This document shows positions 1-7,953 of a stretch of DNA of 47,880 nucleotides, piece after piece. The stretch spans positions 1-47,880 of the forward strand of contig JAFASF010000312.1 of the NCBI GenBank assembly GCA_019244745.1, given 5' to 3'. This stretch comes from Solirubrobacterales bacterium (GTDB taxonomy: Bacteria > Actinomycetota > Thermoleophilia > Solirubrobacterales > Solirubrobacteraceae). A model generated the notes under the pieces. That model did no database searches. It was not told where the DNA came from and worked only from the letters and a program-made list of their open reading frames with translations. The translations under genes were made by a program, and so were the position numbers. How positions within the stretch are numbered: position 1 is the first letter of the stretch; every line of letters begins with the position of its first letter.

Positions 1-360
1 GACACGCGCGAGCTCACCGAGGCCCTCAAGCGCCGCTGCCTCTATCTCTGGCTCGACTACCCCGACCTCGAGCACGAGCTTCAGATCGTGCGCCTGCACT
101 CGCCCGAGCTCGACGAGCAGGTGTCCTGCAAGCTGGTCGAGGTCGTCCACCAGGTGCGCGAGCTCGATCTCAAGAAGCCGCCGAGCATCGCCGAGTCGAT
201 CGACTGGGCCCGGGCCCTGCTCCTCCTCGGCGCCCATGACATCGACGACCGAGTCTTCAAGGAGACGATGAGCGTGATCGTCAAGCATCGGACCGATCTG
301 GATACGGTGGCCGCGCGCGTCGGCGTCAAGCTCGACTCTGCGGCCGATGCCGCCGCCTAA
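1..360 (+). CDS. MoxR-family AAA+ ATPase, C-terminal part only
   Basis: The reading frame is open from the first base of the window, so only the last 119 residues are present. They begin DTRELTEALKRRCLYLWLDY, which matches the sensor region and start of the lid domain in MoxR/CoxD-type AAA+ ATPases, where the 'LKRRCLYLWLDYP' stretch is typical. The Walker motifs lie outside the window. MoxR ATPases act as chaperones that remodel or insert cofactors into partner enzymes, usually together with a VWA-domain protein. Such a VWA gene follows here and overlaps this one by 14 bp, which supports translational coupling. In CO-dehydrogenase-like molybdenum hydroxylase clusters the pair is called CoxD/CoxE. 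Whether such a cluster lies upstream cannot be seen. Confidence 0.85.
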   Translation, partial: DTRELTEALKRRCLYLWLDYPDLEHELQIVRLHSPELDEQVSCKLVEVVHQVRELDLKKPPSIAESIDWARALLLLGAHDIDDRVFKETMSVIVKHRTDLDTVAARVGVKLDSAADAAA

Positions 361-1753
361 GCGCGCCAACATCTACGGCGGAATCCCCGACAAGGGTCCC
401 GGCGGCTTCGACGGGCAGCTGCTCGCGTTCGCCGAGGAGCTTCGCGAGGAGGGCATCGCCGTCGGCACCTCGGAGATCCTCGACGCGTTCGAGGCGCTCG
501 ACAAGGTTCCCTGGACCATCCAGGCCGATTTCAAGGAGGCCCTCGCGGCCACGCTCGCGAAGTCGCCCGAGGACCGCCGCGTGTTCGAGCTCGTGTTCGA
601 CCGGTTCTTCTTCCGCGCCGCCGAGGCTGAAGCGGCGCGCCAGCGCATCACCGAAGGCGATGGCGCACCGGCCTCCGACACCGAGATCAATCTGGACACA
701 CTGCGCCAGCAGATCGCGGCCGCGCTGAGGGACGGGTCGGACGCCGCGCTCCGCGACCTTGCACGGCTGGCGATCGCGGCCCTGGGCCGGGGGGAGGGTT
801 CGGGCGTGCTAGGCGTCGATGTCCAGCGGATCCGCCGGGCGCTGGGTCTGCGACCCGAGCCCCAGCCGGAGCTCCCCGAGGGAGATCCTCGCCGCCACGG
901 CGTCCCCCGCGAGCAGCTTCGCCGGTTCGAGCAGCATCTCCGGCGCGAACTCGAGCGGGATCTCATCCAGCGCACCGCATCGCTCCCCCCCAAACGCCCG
1001 CTCAACGACCTCGACCGCGCGCTTCCGAGCGGGCCGATCCAGGATCTCGCCGCCGTCCACCGGGTGGTCGCGCAGCTCAAGCGCCGCCTGGCCACCCAGG
1101 GCCACGAGCTCAAGGGCCGCAGGCGCCACGCCCACGTCGACGTCAGGCGCACCATGCGGGCGTCGCTTCAGACCGGCGGGGTCCCCATCGTCCTCAAGTA
1201 CCGCCCGCTGCGCCCGCGCCGGCCCGAGATCTTTGTCCTGTGCGATGTGTCCACGAGCGTCACGAGCGCGAGCACGTTCTTCCTCAGCGTCCTGCACGCG
1301 CTCCACGACGCGTTTCGCAAGCTCCGTTCGTTCGTGTTCATCGAGCGGATCTCCGAGGTGACCGACGTGTTCGAGCGGGAGCGGGACTTCCGCACCGCCA
1401 GCGAGGCAATCTCGCGTGATGCCGGCGTGGCGGATATCTCCGGCTACACCGACTACGGCCGCGTCTGGACCGAATTCCTCGCGCTGATCGAGGACGAGCT
1501 GCATCCTCGGGCGACCGTGATCGTGCTCGGAGACGCGCGGACCAACGGGCGCCCGCCGCGCGACGATGTGTTCGCCGCGATCACGGCCAAGGCCGGCCGC
1601 ACGTTTTGGCTCAACCCGGAGCCGCGGCTGTACTGGAACTACGGAGACTCGGTGATCGCCGCCTACGAGCAGCACTGTGTGGCATTCGAGTGCTGGCGCA
1701 CGGACCAGCTCGAGGAGTTCGTCAAGGCGCTGACGCGGCCCGAGGTGGCCTAG
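347..1753 (+). CDS. VWA domain-containing CoxE-like protein
   Basis: The protein has 468 residues. The N-terminal 200 residues are mostly charged helix (FAEELREEGIAVGTSEILDA resembles the start of CoxE-type proteins). The C-terminal 200 residues form a von Willebrand factor A domain with a MIDAS-type DVSTSVT motif (DxSxS) near residue 302, then TDYG and VIVLGDARTNGR strands. The family works with the upstream MoxR ATPase in maturation of metalloenzymes, best known for CO dehydrogenase. The ATG at 347 overlaps the ATPase stop. There is no signal peptide or membrane segment, so it is cytoplasmic. It ends 9 bp from the convergent prs gene, with no obvious terminator between them. The assignment to the VWA/CoxE family is firm; the client enzyme is unknown. 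Confidence 0.87.
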   Translation: MPPPKRANIYGGIPDKGPGGFDGQLLAFAEELREEGIAVGTSEILDAFEALDKVPWTIQADFKEALAATLAKSPEDRRVFELVFDRFFFRAAEAEAARQRITEGDGAPASDTEINLDTLRQQIAAALRDGSDAALRDLARLAIAALGRGEGSGVLGVDVQRIRRALGLRPEPQPELPEGDPRRHGVPREQLRRFEQHLRRELERDLIQRTASLPPKRPLNDLDRALPSGPIQDLAAVHRVVAQLKRRLATQGHELKGRRRHAHVDVRRTMRASLQTGGVPIVLKYRPLRPRRPEIFVLCDVSTSVTSASTFFLSVLHALHDAFRKLRSFVFIERISEVTDVFERERDFRTASEAISRDAGVADISGYTDYGRVWTEFLALIEDELHPRATVIVLGDARTNGRPPRDDVFAAITAKAGRTFWLNPEPRLYWNYGDSVIAAYEQHCVAFECWRTDQLEEFVKALTRPEVA

Positions 1754-1762
1754 CGCCAGACA

Positions 1763-2782
1763 CTAGAAGGGCTGGTTCTCGCCGCCGAAGACGGCGCTCA
1801 CCGATCCGTCGGTGAATATCTGCTTGATGGTGTCGGCCAGCAGCACCGCGCACGAGACCACGACCACGTTTCGAGGGGCCCCCGGACGGAGCGGGATCGT
1901 GTCGGTGACCACGACCTGCTCGAAGGCCACGCTCGACAGCGTTTCGTAGGCGGCGCCCGAGAACACCGCGTGAGTACCGGCCGCATAGACGCGAGCCGCG
2001 CCCTCGTCAAGCACGGTCTGCGCCGCCGCCCGCAGCGTGCCCGCGGTGTCGATGATGTCGTCGAAGATCACCGCGGTCTTGCCCTTGACATCACCAATGA
2101 CGTATCCGATCTCCTCGGGCTGCTGGGCCGGGTGCTCGCTGGTCATCAACGCGAGGTCGGCGCCGATGGTCTCGGCGAACTTGTGGTTCAGCTTCACGCG
2201 ACCGACGTCCGGGGAAACGACCACCAGGTCCTCGAGATGGAGGTCGGCGAAGTACTCGGCGAGCATGAACAGGGCCGTCATATGGTCCACTGGCTTGGTG
2301 AAGAAGCCCTGCACCTGGCCCGTGTGCAGGTCCACGGTGAGCACGCGATCGGCACCCGCGGCCTCGAGGATGTGGGCCACCACCCGCGCGCTGATCGGCT
2401 CGCGCAACGCCGACTTCTTGTCCTGACGTGAGTAGCCGAACCAGGGGATTACCGCGATCACCCGGCGCGCCGAGGCGCCCACGGCCGCGTCGATCATGAC
2501 GAGCAGCTCCATCAGCGCGTCGTTGGCCGTGATTCCGGTCTCGGGATTGGAGCAGGTGGGCTGGACGATGAACACGTCGGCGCCGCGAATCGATTCCTCG
2601 TAGCGGCAGTACACCTCGCCCGCCGAGAAGGTTTTCAGTGTGCTCGCCCCGAGCTCGATCCCGAGCGTGTCGGCGATCTCCACCGCGAGGTCGCGATTCG
2701 CGCGCCCGGAGAACAGCATCAACCGTTTTCCCGTGACGATCGGAAGGCTTCCCGATGCTGCCCTCGGCTCGCGTGGGCCCAT
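1763..2782 (-). CDS. prs: Ribose-phosphate pyrophosphokinase (PRPP synthetase)
   Basis: It makes phosphoribosyl pyrophosphate from ribose 5-phosphate and ATP, feeding purine, pyrimidine, NAD, histidine and tryptophan synthesis. The 339-residue protein carries the class I landmarks in order: the FSGRANRDLA start of the fold, GEVYCRYEESIRGADVFIVQ, the IPWFGYSRQDKK catalytic flap region, VDLHTGQVQGFF, and the PRPP-binding loop VIFDDIIDTAGTL. Usual length is 310-320, so about 15 extra N-terminal residues precede the conserved VTGKRLMLFSG. No ATG/GTG/TTG start falls closer to it, so the ATG at 2782 is kept. The gene is divergent from the YbdK-type ligase; the 134-bp gap must carry both promoters. 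Confidence 0.94.
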   Translation of the reverse strand: MGPREPRAASGSLPIVTGKRLMLFSGRANRDLAVEIADTLGIELGASTLKTFSAGEVYCRYEESIRGADVFIVQPTCSNPETGITANDALMELLVMIDAAVGASARRVIAVIPWFGYSRQDKKSALREPISARVVAHILEAAGADRVLTVDLHTGQVQGFFTKPVDHMTALFMLAEYFADLHLEDLVVVSPDVGRVKLNHKFAETIGADLALMTSEHPAQQPEEIGYVIGDVKGKTAVIFDDIIDTAGTLRAAAQTVLDEGAARVYAAGTHAVFSGAAYETLSSVAFEQVVVTDTIPLRPGAPRNVVVVSCAVLLADTIKQIFTDGSVSAVFGGENQPF

Positions 2783-2916
2783 CTCCGCTTGGGGAGTCTA
2801 GAGCAGGGGTTGCCTCCAATCTCCGCCATTTTGGCCCGGCGGCCCTTTCCTAGGGCGCCCGGCCGCAATACCCTGAACGATGTGAAACGCCTTCGTGAGC
2901 GTCCTTCTGCGGGCTG

Positions 2917-4038
2917 ATGGGCGCGCCGATCCCAGCGGTCAATTTCGGGGTGACGGCGGACTTCTCGCTGGGGGTCGAAGAGGAGCTGCTCCTCGTCGAT
3001 CCGGTCACCTACGCGCTCGATCATTCCGCCCCCGAGGTGCTCGAGCGGATCTCGACGCCGCCGGGCGGAGGCGAGGCCCATCCCGAGGCGTACGCCGGGC
3101 TGATCGAACTCTCCTCGCCCGTATGCACGGACGCGACGGACGCCGCCGAGTCCCTGGCCGTTTTGCGCGGATGCCTGCGCGATGCCGGCGCCACCGCGAT
3201 CGGCGCCGGCCTGCACCCGGACGGCGCATTCGGCGACGTCGTCCACTATCCGAGCGAGCGCTACCGCCTGATCGCGTATGAGATGCGCGCCCTGCAGGCG
3301 CGGACGCCGACCTGCGCGCTGCACGTGCACGTCGGCATGCCGGATGCGGAAGCAGCGATTCGTGCCTTCAACGGACTGCGCGGGATCCTGCCGCTGCTTC
3401 AGGCGCTGGCGGCGAATTCGCCGTTCTGGCACGGCCGGGACTCGGGCCTGGCGAGCGCGCGCGCCCAGCTTTTCCGCTCGCTCCCGCGCTCGGAGATTCC
3501 CCAGGCGTTCGAATCATTCGACCACTACGCGGAGCGCGTGGGGGCGCTGGTGGCGGCCGGCGACCTCCCGGATTACACGTTCCTGTGGTGGGACATCCGA
3601 GCGCACCCGATGCTCGGGACCGTTGAGGTCAGGGCCATGGACAGCCAGTCGTCTCTGCGACACGTCGCGGGCCTGGCGGCGCTGGTGCAGGCGCTCGCGT
3701 GGCGGGCGACCGAGGAGCCCTGGCCGCGGGAGGAGCGCGACGTGCTCATGGAGTCGAGCTTCCGCGCCGCTCGCGACGGTCTCGATGCCACGCTGTGGGA
3801 CAACGGGGCGCTACGTCCGGTCCCGGAGGTGGCGGGGGCGGCGATCCGGCTAGCCGCGCCGTACGCGCGAGAGCTCGGCTCCGACGGAGCCCTCGAGGAG
3901 CTCGAGCGCCTGCTGGTCGAGGGCAACGGCGCCATCCGCCAGCGTGCCGCGTTCAGGCGCGGCGGCATGCCCGCGGTCCTTGCCGAGCTCGCGCACGACA
4001 CCGCAGCGGCCGCACCAGCGGTGGTCTCGGCGAGCTAG
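2917..4038 (+). CDS. Carboxylate-amine ligase, YbdK type (GCS2 family)
   Basis: The 373-residue protein belongs to the glutamate-cysteine ligase family 2 (YbdK-like) ATP-grasp-like fold. Visible markers are FSLGVEEELLLVDP at the N-terminus (the family's GxEEE metal/nucleotide signature), CALHVHVGMPD near residue 135, LWWDIRAHPMLGTVEVRAMD near 225 (metal-binding Glu and Asp) and SSLRHVAGLAALVQALA. E. coli YbdK has weak glutamate-cysteine ligase activity, but the physiological substrate of most members is not known, so 'carboxylate-amine ligase' is as far as the sequence goes. The ATG at 2917 has no clear Shine-Dalgarno. It ends 8 bp from the convergent kinase gene. Confidence 0.9.
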   Translation: MGAPIPAVNFGVTADFSLGVEEELLLVDPVTYALDHSAPEVLERISTPPGGGEAHPEAYAGLIELSSPVCTDATDAAESLAVLRGCLRDAGATAIGAGLHPDGAFGDVVHYPSERYRLIAYEMRALQARTPTCALHVHVGMPDAEAAIRAFNGLRGILPLLQALAANSPFWHGRDSGLASARAQLFRSLPRSEIPQAFESFDHYAERVGALVAAGDLPDYTFLWWDIRAHPMLGTVEVRAMDSQSSLRHVAGLAALVQALAWRATEEPWPREERDVLMESSFRAARDGLDATLWDNGALRPVPEVAGAAIRLAAPYARELGSDGALEELERLLVEGNGAIRQRAAFRRGGMPAVLAELAHDTAAAAPAVVSAS

Positions 4039-4046
4039 GAGCGCAG

Positions 4047-4940
4047 CTAGCGCTCCGCCGCCTCGGCCAGCAGTCTGACGTACTCCCCCGCGCTGGCGGG
4101 CCGATCGTTCGCATCCTTCTCCAGTGCCAGCAGTACGGCCTGCCCAACCCCCGGCGAGAGGTCAGCACGGAGCCTCAGGGGGTCGGGCGGCTCATCCTGG
4201 AGGTGTGCCGAGAGGATCCGCACGCCGTCGATGTCCGCGAACGGCGGCTGCCCGCAGAGAGCCTCGTAGAGGACGCATCCCAGAGCGTAGGTGTCGGTCG
4301 CGGCGGTGACCGGTTCCCCGCGAATCTGCTCCGGCGCCATGTAGTCCATGGATCCGAGCGTTTGGCCGGGCGCCGTCAGCATGCTCCCGTGGGTGTCCTT
4401 GGCCAAACCGAAGTCGGTGATGTACGCGCGTCCGGGCTCGTCGATCAGGATGTTCGCGGGCTTGACGTCGCGGTGAACCATGCCCGCGGCCCACAGAGCC
4501 TCGAGCCCGGCCGCCACGTCGCCGCCCACACGCACGACGGTGGGCACGTCGAGCCTCCCCTCCTGCTTGAGTGCTTGGGCCAGCGTGCGCCCCTCGATGA
4601 ACCTCTGCGCCATGTAGGGCAGATCGTCGTGCTCGCCGGTCGAGAGGACGGGCACGACGTTCGGGTGCTTAACGGTTTGCGCGATCCTCGCCTCGCGCGA
4701 GAACCGCCTTCTGAACGTCGGGTTGCGTGCGAACTCCCTCCTGACGAGCTTTAGAGCGACCCTCGTGCCGTCGGGACCGGTCGCTCGATAGACCCTGCCC
4801 ATGCCTCCCTCTCCGAGCAGCGCGCCTATCTGGTACTCGCCGATGCGGGTGCCGATCCACCGGTCGCCGGAGTCGGATCCGATTCCGATGCGCGCAGGAT
4901 AGGCAAGCACCCCAACCGTGGCAAGCGCCCCGAGCGACAA
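4047..4940 (-). CDS. Ser/Thr protein kinase (PknB-like), soluble
   Basis: This is a eukaryotic-type kinase of 297 residues that is almost only a kinase domain. The glycine loop is GEGGMGRVYRA near residue 44, the ATP lysine sits in VALKLV, the catalytic loop is HRDVKPANIL near 155, the metal loop is DFGLAK and the P+1 region is GSMDYMAPEQIRG. There is no transmembrane segment or extracellular sensor domain, unlike PknB, so it should be cytoplasmic. The first ATG lies only 15 bp from the start of the divergent kinase gene. The residues before WIGTRIGEYQIG are not conserved, so an internal GTG at 4910 may be the real start. The pairing with a second kinase suggests linked signalling, but no target is visible. 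Confidence 0.9.
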   Translation of the reverse strand: MSLGALATVGVLAYPARIGIGSDSGDRWIGTRIGEYQIGALLGEGGMGRVYRATGPDGTRVALKLVRREFARNPTFRRRFSREARIAQTVKHPNVVPVLSTGEHDDLPYMAQRFIEGRTLAQALKQEGRLDVPTVVRVGGDVAAGLEALWAAGMVHRDVKPANILIDEPGRAYITDFGLAKDTHGSMLTAPGQTLGSMDYMAPEQIRGEPVTAATDTYALGCVLYEALCGQPPFADIDGVRILSAHLQDEPPDPLRLRADLSPGVGQAVLLALEKDANDRPASAGEYVRLLAEAAER

Positions 4941-4955
4941 TAAAATCGTGAGGCT

Positions 4956-6251
4956 TTGCTAAAGACGAGCACGATCGTGCTTGGTCGCACGCTGAACGGG
5001 CGCTACCGCGTGCTCGAGCCGATCTCCGCCGGCGCGATGGGCGCCGTGTACCGCGCGCTCGACGCTCGAACGAACAGCGAGGTCGCGCTCAAGCACGCCA
5101 CCCATCCGGGCGGAGACCAGCGCTTCGAGGTCGAGGCGAGGCTGCTGGCCAGCCTTCGGCACCCGCGGGTCGTCCGGACTCTCGACTACTTCTCGGATTC
5201 GAGCGGTCATTACCTCGTGATGGAGCTCGTCCCCGGCAGCGATCTGGACAAGGTCCTCAAGGCGCACGGTCAGCCCGGTCTTCCCGTCGCCCAGTCGGTC
5301 GACTACGCGCGCCAGGCGTGCGAGGCGCTCCAGTACGTCCACGAGCAGCAAATCGTTCATCGCGACGTCAAGCCCCAGAACATGATCCTCGCGGGGGAGG
5401 GCATCGTGCTGGTGGATTTCGGCATCGCCCGCGTGCTCGAAGAGCAGGAGCCACTGGGCACGGCGGGAATCGGCACGCCGCGCTTCATGGCTCCCGAAGT
5501 GTTCGCGGGCGGGCGGGTCTCGCCCCGCGCCGATGTCTACGGCATCGCCGCAACCCTGTGGACGCTCATCGCCGGCGAGCCACCCGTATACGCTGGGGGC
5601 AAGAGCCTGTCGAGCATAAGTGCCGATGTCACCCCTGAGCTCGAGCGCACGATCTCCGCCGGGCTGGAGCTGATCCCCGAGCGGCGGGTGGCCTCGGTCG
5701 CGGCGTTCGCCAAGGCCCTTGGAGCCCCGCTGGCGGTCGAGAAGGGCACCTCGCTCGCGATCTCGATCGACGTCCCGGACGCGTCCCGCAGCTTGATGGA
5801 GGCGGTTGTGCACACCGCGTCGGGCGTGTTTGGCGCGGCCGCGGCCTCGATCGCGCTGATCGATGAGACGACCGGCGAGCTGGTCTACCAGTCCGCCTGG
5901 GGTGCGGGTGCCCGCGAGATCGTCGGCGTGAGGCTATCTCCCGGAGCGGGCATCGCCGGAGGGGTGGTGCAAACCGGCTCCGGCGAGGCTGTCCCGGACT
6001 GCCGGACCGATCCCCGCTTCGCGTCGAGGATCGCCGCGGGGACCGGATATGTCCCGTACACCATGCTCGTCGTGCCACTCAAGCGGGGGGGCCGGTCGAT
6101 CGGCGCCCTGTCGATCCTCGATCGCCGCGACGGACGCAGCTACCGAGACGAGGACATCGAGGCCGCCGCGCTGTTCGCCGATCTCGCGGTCAGGGCCCTC
6201 GAGGCGTCTCCGGGAACGTTCACCAGCCTCGGCACGACCGGTCTCGCGTGA
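4956..6251 (+). CDS. Ser/Thr protein kinase with C-terminal GAF domain
   Basis: The 431-residue protein has a kinase domain (about residues 10-265) and a GAF domain (about 280-415). Kinase motifs: SAGAMGAVYRA glycine loop, VALKHA lysine, VHRDVKPQNMIL catalytic loop, VDFGIAR metal loop and GTPRFMAPEV. The GAF part (SRSLMEAVVHTASGVFGAAA, then VVPLKRGGRSIGALSILDRR) would bind a small ligand or sense redox state, so the likely role is a one-component signal-gated kinase in the cytoplasm. The start shown is TTG at 4956; a GTG at 4977, just before LGRTLNGRY, is also possible. A TAAAAT box at 4941-4946 is a plausible -10. The gene is divergent from another kinase. Confidence 0.9.
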   Translation: MLKTSTIVLGRTLNGRYRVLEPISAGAMGAVYRALDARTNSEVALKHATHPGGDQRFEVEARLLASLRHPRVVRTLDYFSDSSGHYLVMELVPGSDLDKVLKAHGQPGLPVAQSVDYARQACEALQYVHEQQIVHRDVKPQNMILAGEGIVLVDFGIARVLEEQEPLGTAGIGTPRFMAPEVFAGGRVSPRADVYGIAATLWTLIAGEPPVYAGGKSLSSISADVTPELERTISAGLELIPERRVASVAAFAKALGAPLAVEKGTSLAISIDVPDASRSLMEAVVHTASGVFGAAAASIALIDETTGELVYQSAWGAGAREIVGVRLSPGAGIAGGVVQTGSGEAVPDCRTDPRFASRIAAGTGYVPYTMLVVPLKRGGRSIGALSILDRRDGRSYRDEDIEAAALFADLAVRALEASPGTFTSLGTTGLA

Positions 6252-6451
6252 TATGCGCCGGCTTCGCGCTCCTCTTCGCCCTGTCGTTGAGCGGCGCGCC
6301 CGCCGGCGTCGCTCGGGCTCGAAACGTCATGGGGGTAATTCCGCCCTCGGGACAACCGGCGGTGTTCCTCGACGTGCCGGGGGTCCTCGGCAGCACTCGC
6401 GCGGGACTCTCCGGCGCCGCCAACCCTGATGGGCTGGCGAGCGCCGCGTGA
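6248..6451 (+). CDS. Possible small exported protein (weak)
   Basis: A 67-codon frame starts with GTG in a GTGA overlap with the kinase stop. Its first residues (MICAGFALLFALSLSGAPAG) look like a signal peptide. I recognise no family and the remainder is low in conserved character, so this may be chance. If it is not real, the 347-bp stretch 6252-6598 holds no gene, and I see nothing else in it except the upstream region of the secreted protein. That region has a good Shine-Dalgarno (AGAGGGGGAC) just before 6599. Confidence 0.22.
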   Translation: MICAGFALLFALSLSGAPAGVARARNVMGVIPPSGQPAVFLDVPGVLGSTRAGLSGAANPDGLASAA

Positions 6452-6598
6452 AAGCGGGCCACGTCTACTTCGCCGCCGCGAGCAAGCCATCGGTCAAGTA
6501 GACAGATCTCCGAGCTGGGTTCGGACCGTCCTGCGCTAGACTTCAACGGCCGCCGTACGCGGCAGGGATGGAATCCGCGAGCAAGAGTAGAGGGGGAC

Positions 6599-7909
6599 AT
6601 GTCTGAAGTCATTGGCCGCCACAAGTGGGCCGCAGCCATCGTCGTGCTTTTCACGCTGGCTGTGGTCCCGACCGCGAGCGCTGCCGACAAGCCCTTTTCG
6701 GTAGTGATTTCACCGCGAACCGTCACCGGCGGGACGACCGTCACGATGACGGCCACGCTCACCAACAAGACGGACGACCAGCGGCTCGGCGCGGCCAACC
6801 TGCTGCCGCCGGCGCAGTTCACGATCACGAGCATCGTGGGTCTCTCGAAGCCACCGCCGGCGACGGCTAAGCTCAGCTCGAAGTGCAGGGTCGACGCGCT
6901 CGATGGCCCCTGCGTCCAGTTGCGCCACCTCGCGCTCCGGCCGGGCCAGTCGGTCACGGTGACGATGAGCGTGACCGTTCCGGCTCCGGCCGCTAACTGT
7001 CAATCTGACACGACTTACACCTGGAGCGTGAAGGCCAAGCAGGACGACGACTTCGCCGGGGACAGTGACGACCTCGATCTCGATTCGAGCGGCGGCAGCC
7101 GCCTGACGACGACTGTCAGGTGCGCCGTCGCGCTGAAATTCGTGACTCAGCCCAGCAACGCGGCCGTCGGCCAGCCCATCACCCCGCCGGTCTCGATCGA
7201 GACGGTCAACGCGAGCGGTAACAAGGTGAACTCGTCCGCCCCGATCACCATCGCCCTGGGCAACAACCCCGGCGGCGCAACGCTCGGCGGTACCACCACC
7301 GAGGACGCGGTCGACGGCGTGGCGACGTTCAGCGACCTCACGCTGAACAAGCCCGGAGTCGGCTACACGCTGGTGGCGTCGAGCCCTGGGCTCACGGCCG
7401 CGACGTCAAACGCGTTCAACGAGACCAACACCACGACCACCACCTGCCCGCAAGGTCAAGCCTGCTCGACGAGCCTCAGCACGTCGGTCAGCACCTTCCA
7501 GGTGACCGCGAATCCGGGTCCGGCCGGCACGCTGAGCGAGTCGGTGGACGTCGGCACGCCCCTGATGTGTGCGGGCTACGCCGCGCGGGATCCGAACTGG
7601 TTCGGGTTCGTTGAGAGCACGGGCAACCGCAGCAAGCTGATCACCTACACGCTCGACAACACCCGCCCCGCGGGAGTGGAGTTCTGCTTCGGCGCGCCCT
7701 ACGAGTTCGAAACGCCCGGGGACCACCCTGCACCTCCCGGGACGTTGCCCGACGGCACTTCCGGTTTCGTCGGACTGCTCGAGCGCTGCGAGTCGTTCTC
7801 GGAGCCCCCGGAGGCGTGCGTGCAGTCGATCGTGGCCGATGGGCCGAACACGGTTGTGACGGTCAGGATCGACGCGGGATTGCCCGGCGATCCTTGGGGC
7901 CATGGATAG
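6599..7909 (+). CDS. Secreted protein with Ig-like domain
   Basis: This 436-residue protein has a Sec signal peptide (HKWAAAIVVLFTLAVVPTAS, cleavage near ASA-AD). Residues about 30-175 form a beta-rich domain (VVISPRTVTGGTTVTMTATL) like conserved-repeat domains of surface proteins. Residues about 180-280 are an Ig-like repeat common in actinobacterial and Chloroflexi surface proteins: FVTQPSNAAVGQPITPPVSI, then TLGGTTTEDAVDGVATFSDL. The C-terminal 150 residues contain about seven cysteines in even spacing, which suggests disulfides outside the cell. Function is unknown; an extracellular or surface-attached role is the only safe inference. It has its own Shine-Dalgarno and a strong terminator follows. 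Confidence 0.82.
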   Translation: MSEVIGRHKWAAAIVVLFTLAVVPTASAADKPFSVVISPRTVTGGTTVTMTATLTNKTDDQRLGAANLLPPAQFTITSIVGLSKPPPATAKLSSKCRVDALDGPCVQLRHLALRPGQSVTVTMSVTVPAPAANCQSDTTYTWSVKAKQDDDFAGDSDDLDLDSSGGSRLTTTVRCAVALKFVTQPSNAAVGQPITPPVSIETVNASGNKVNSSAPITIALGNNPGGATLGGTTTEDAVDGVATFSDLTLNKPGVGYTLVASSPGLTAATSNAFNETNTTTTTCPQGQACSTSLSTSVSTFQVTANPGPAGTLSESVDVGTPLMCAGYAARDPNWFGFVESTGNRSKLITYTLDNTRPAGVEFCFGAPYEFETPGDHPAPPGTLPDGTSGFVGLLERCESFSEPPEACVQSIVADGPNTVVTVRIDAGLPGDPWGHG

Positions 7910-7927
7910 TTGTTGACCGACGAGCCG

Positions 7928-7953
7928 GGAGGGTCGTCATTCGACGACCCTCC
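7928..7953. terminator. Bidirectional terminator hairpin
   Basis: A perfect 11-bp stem (GGAGGGTCGTC / GACGACCCTCC) with a four-base ATTC loop lies between the 3' ends of the secreted-protein gene and the convergent cyclase/AAA gene. The last stem base coincides with the stop codon of the latter. No long T-run follows, as is usual in GC-rich actinobacteria. Confidence 0.8.
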
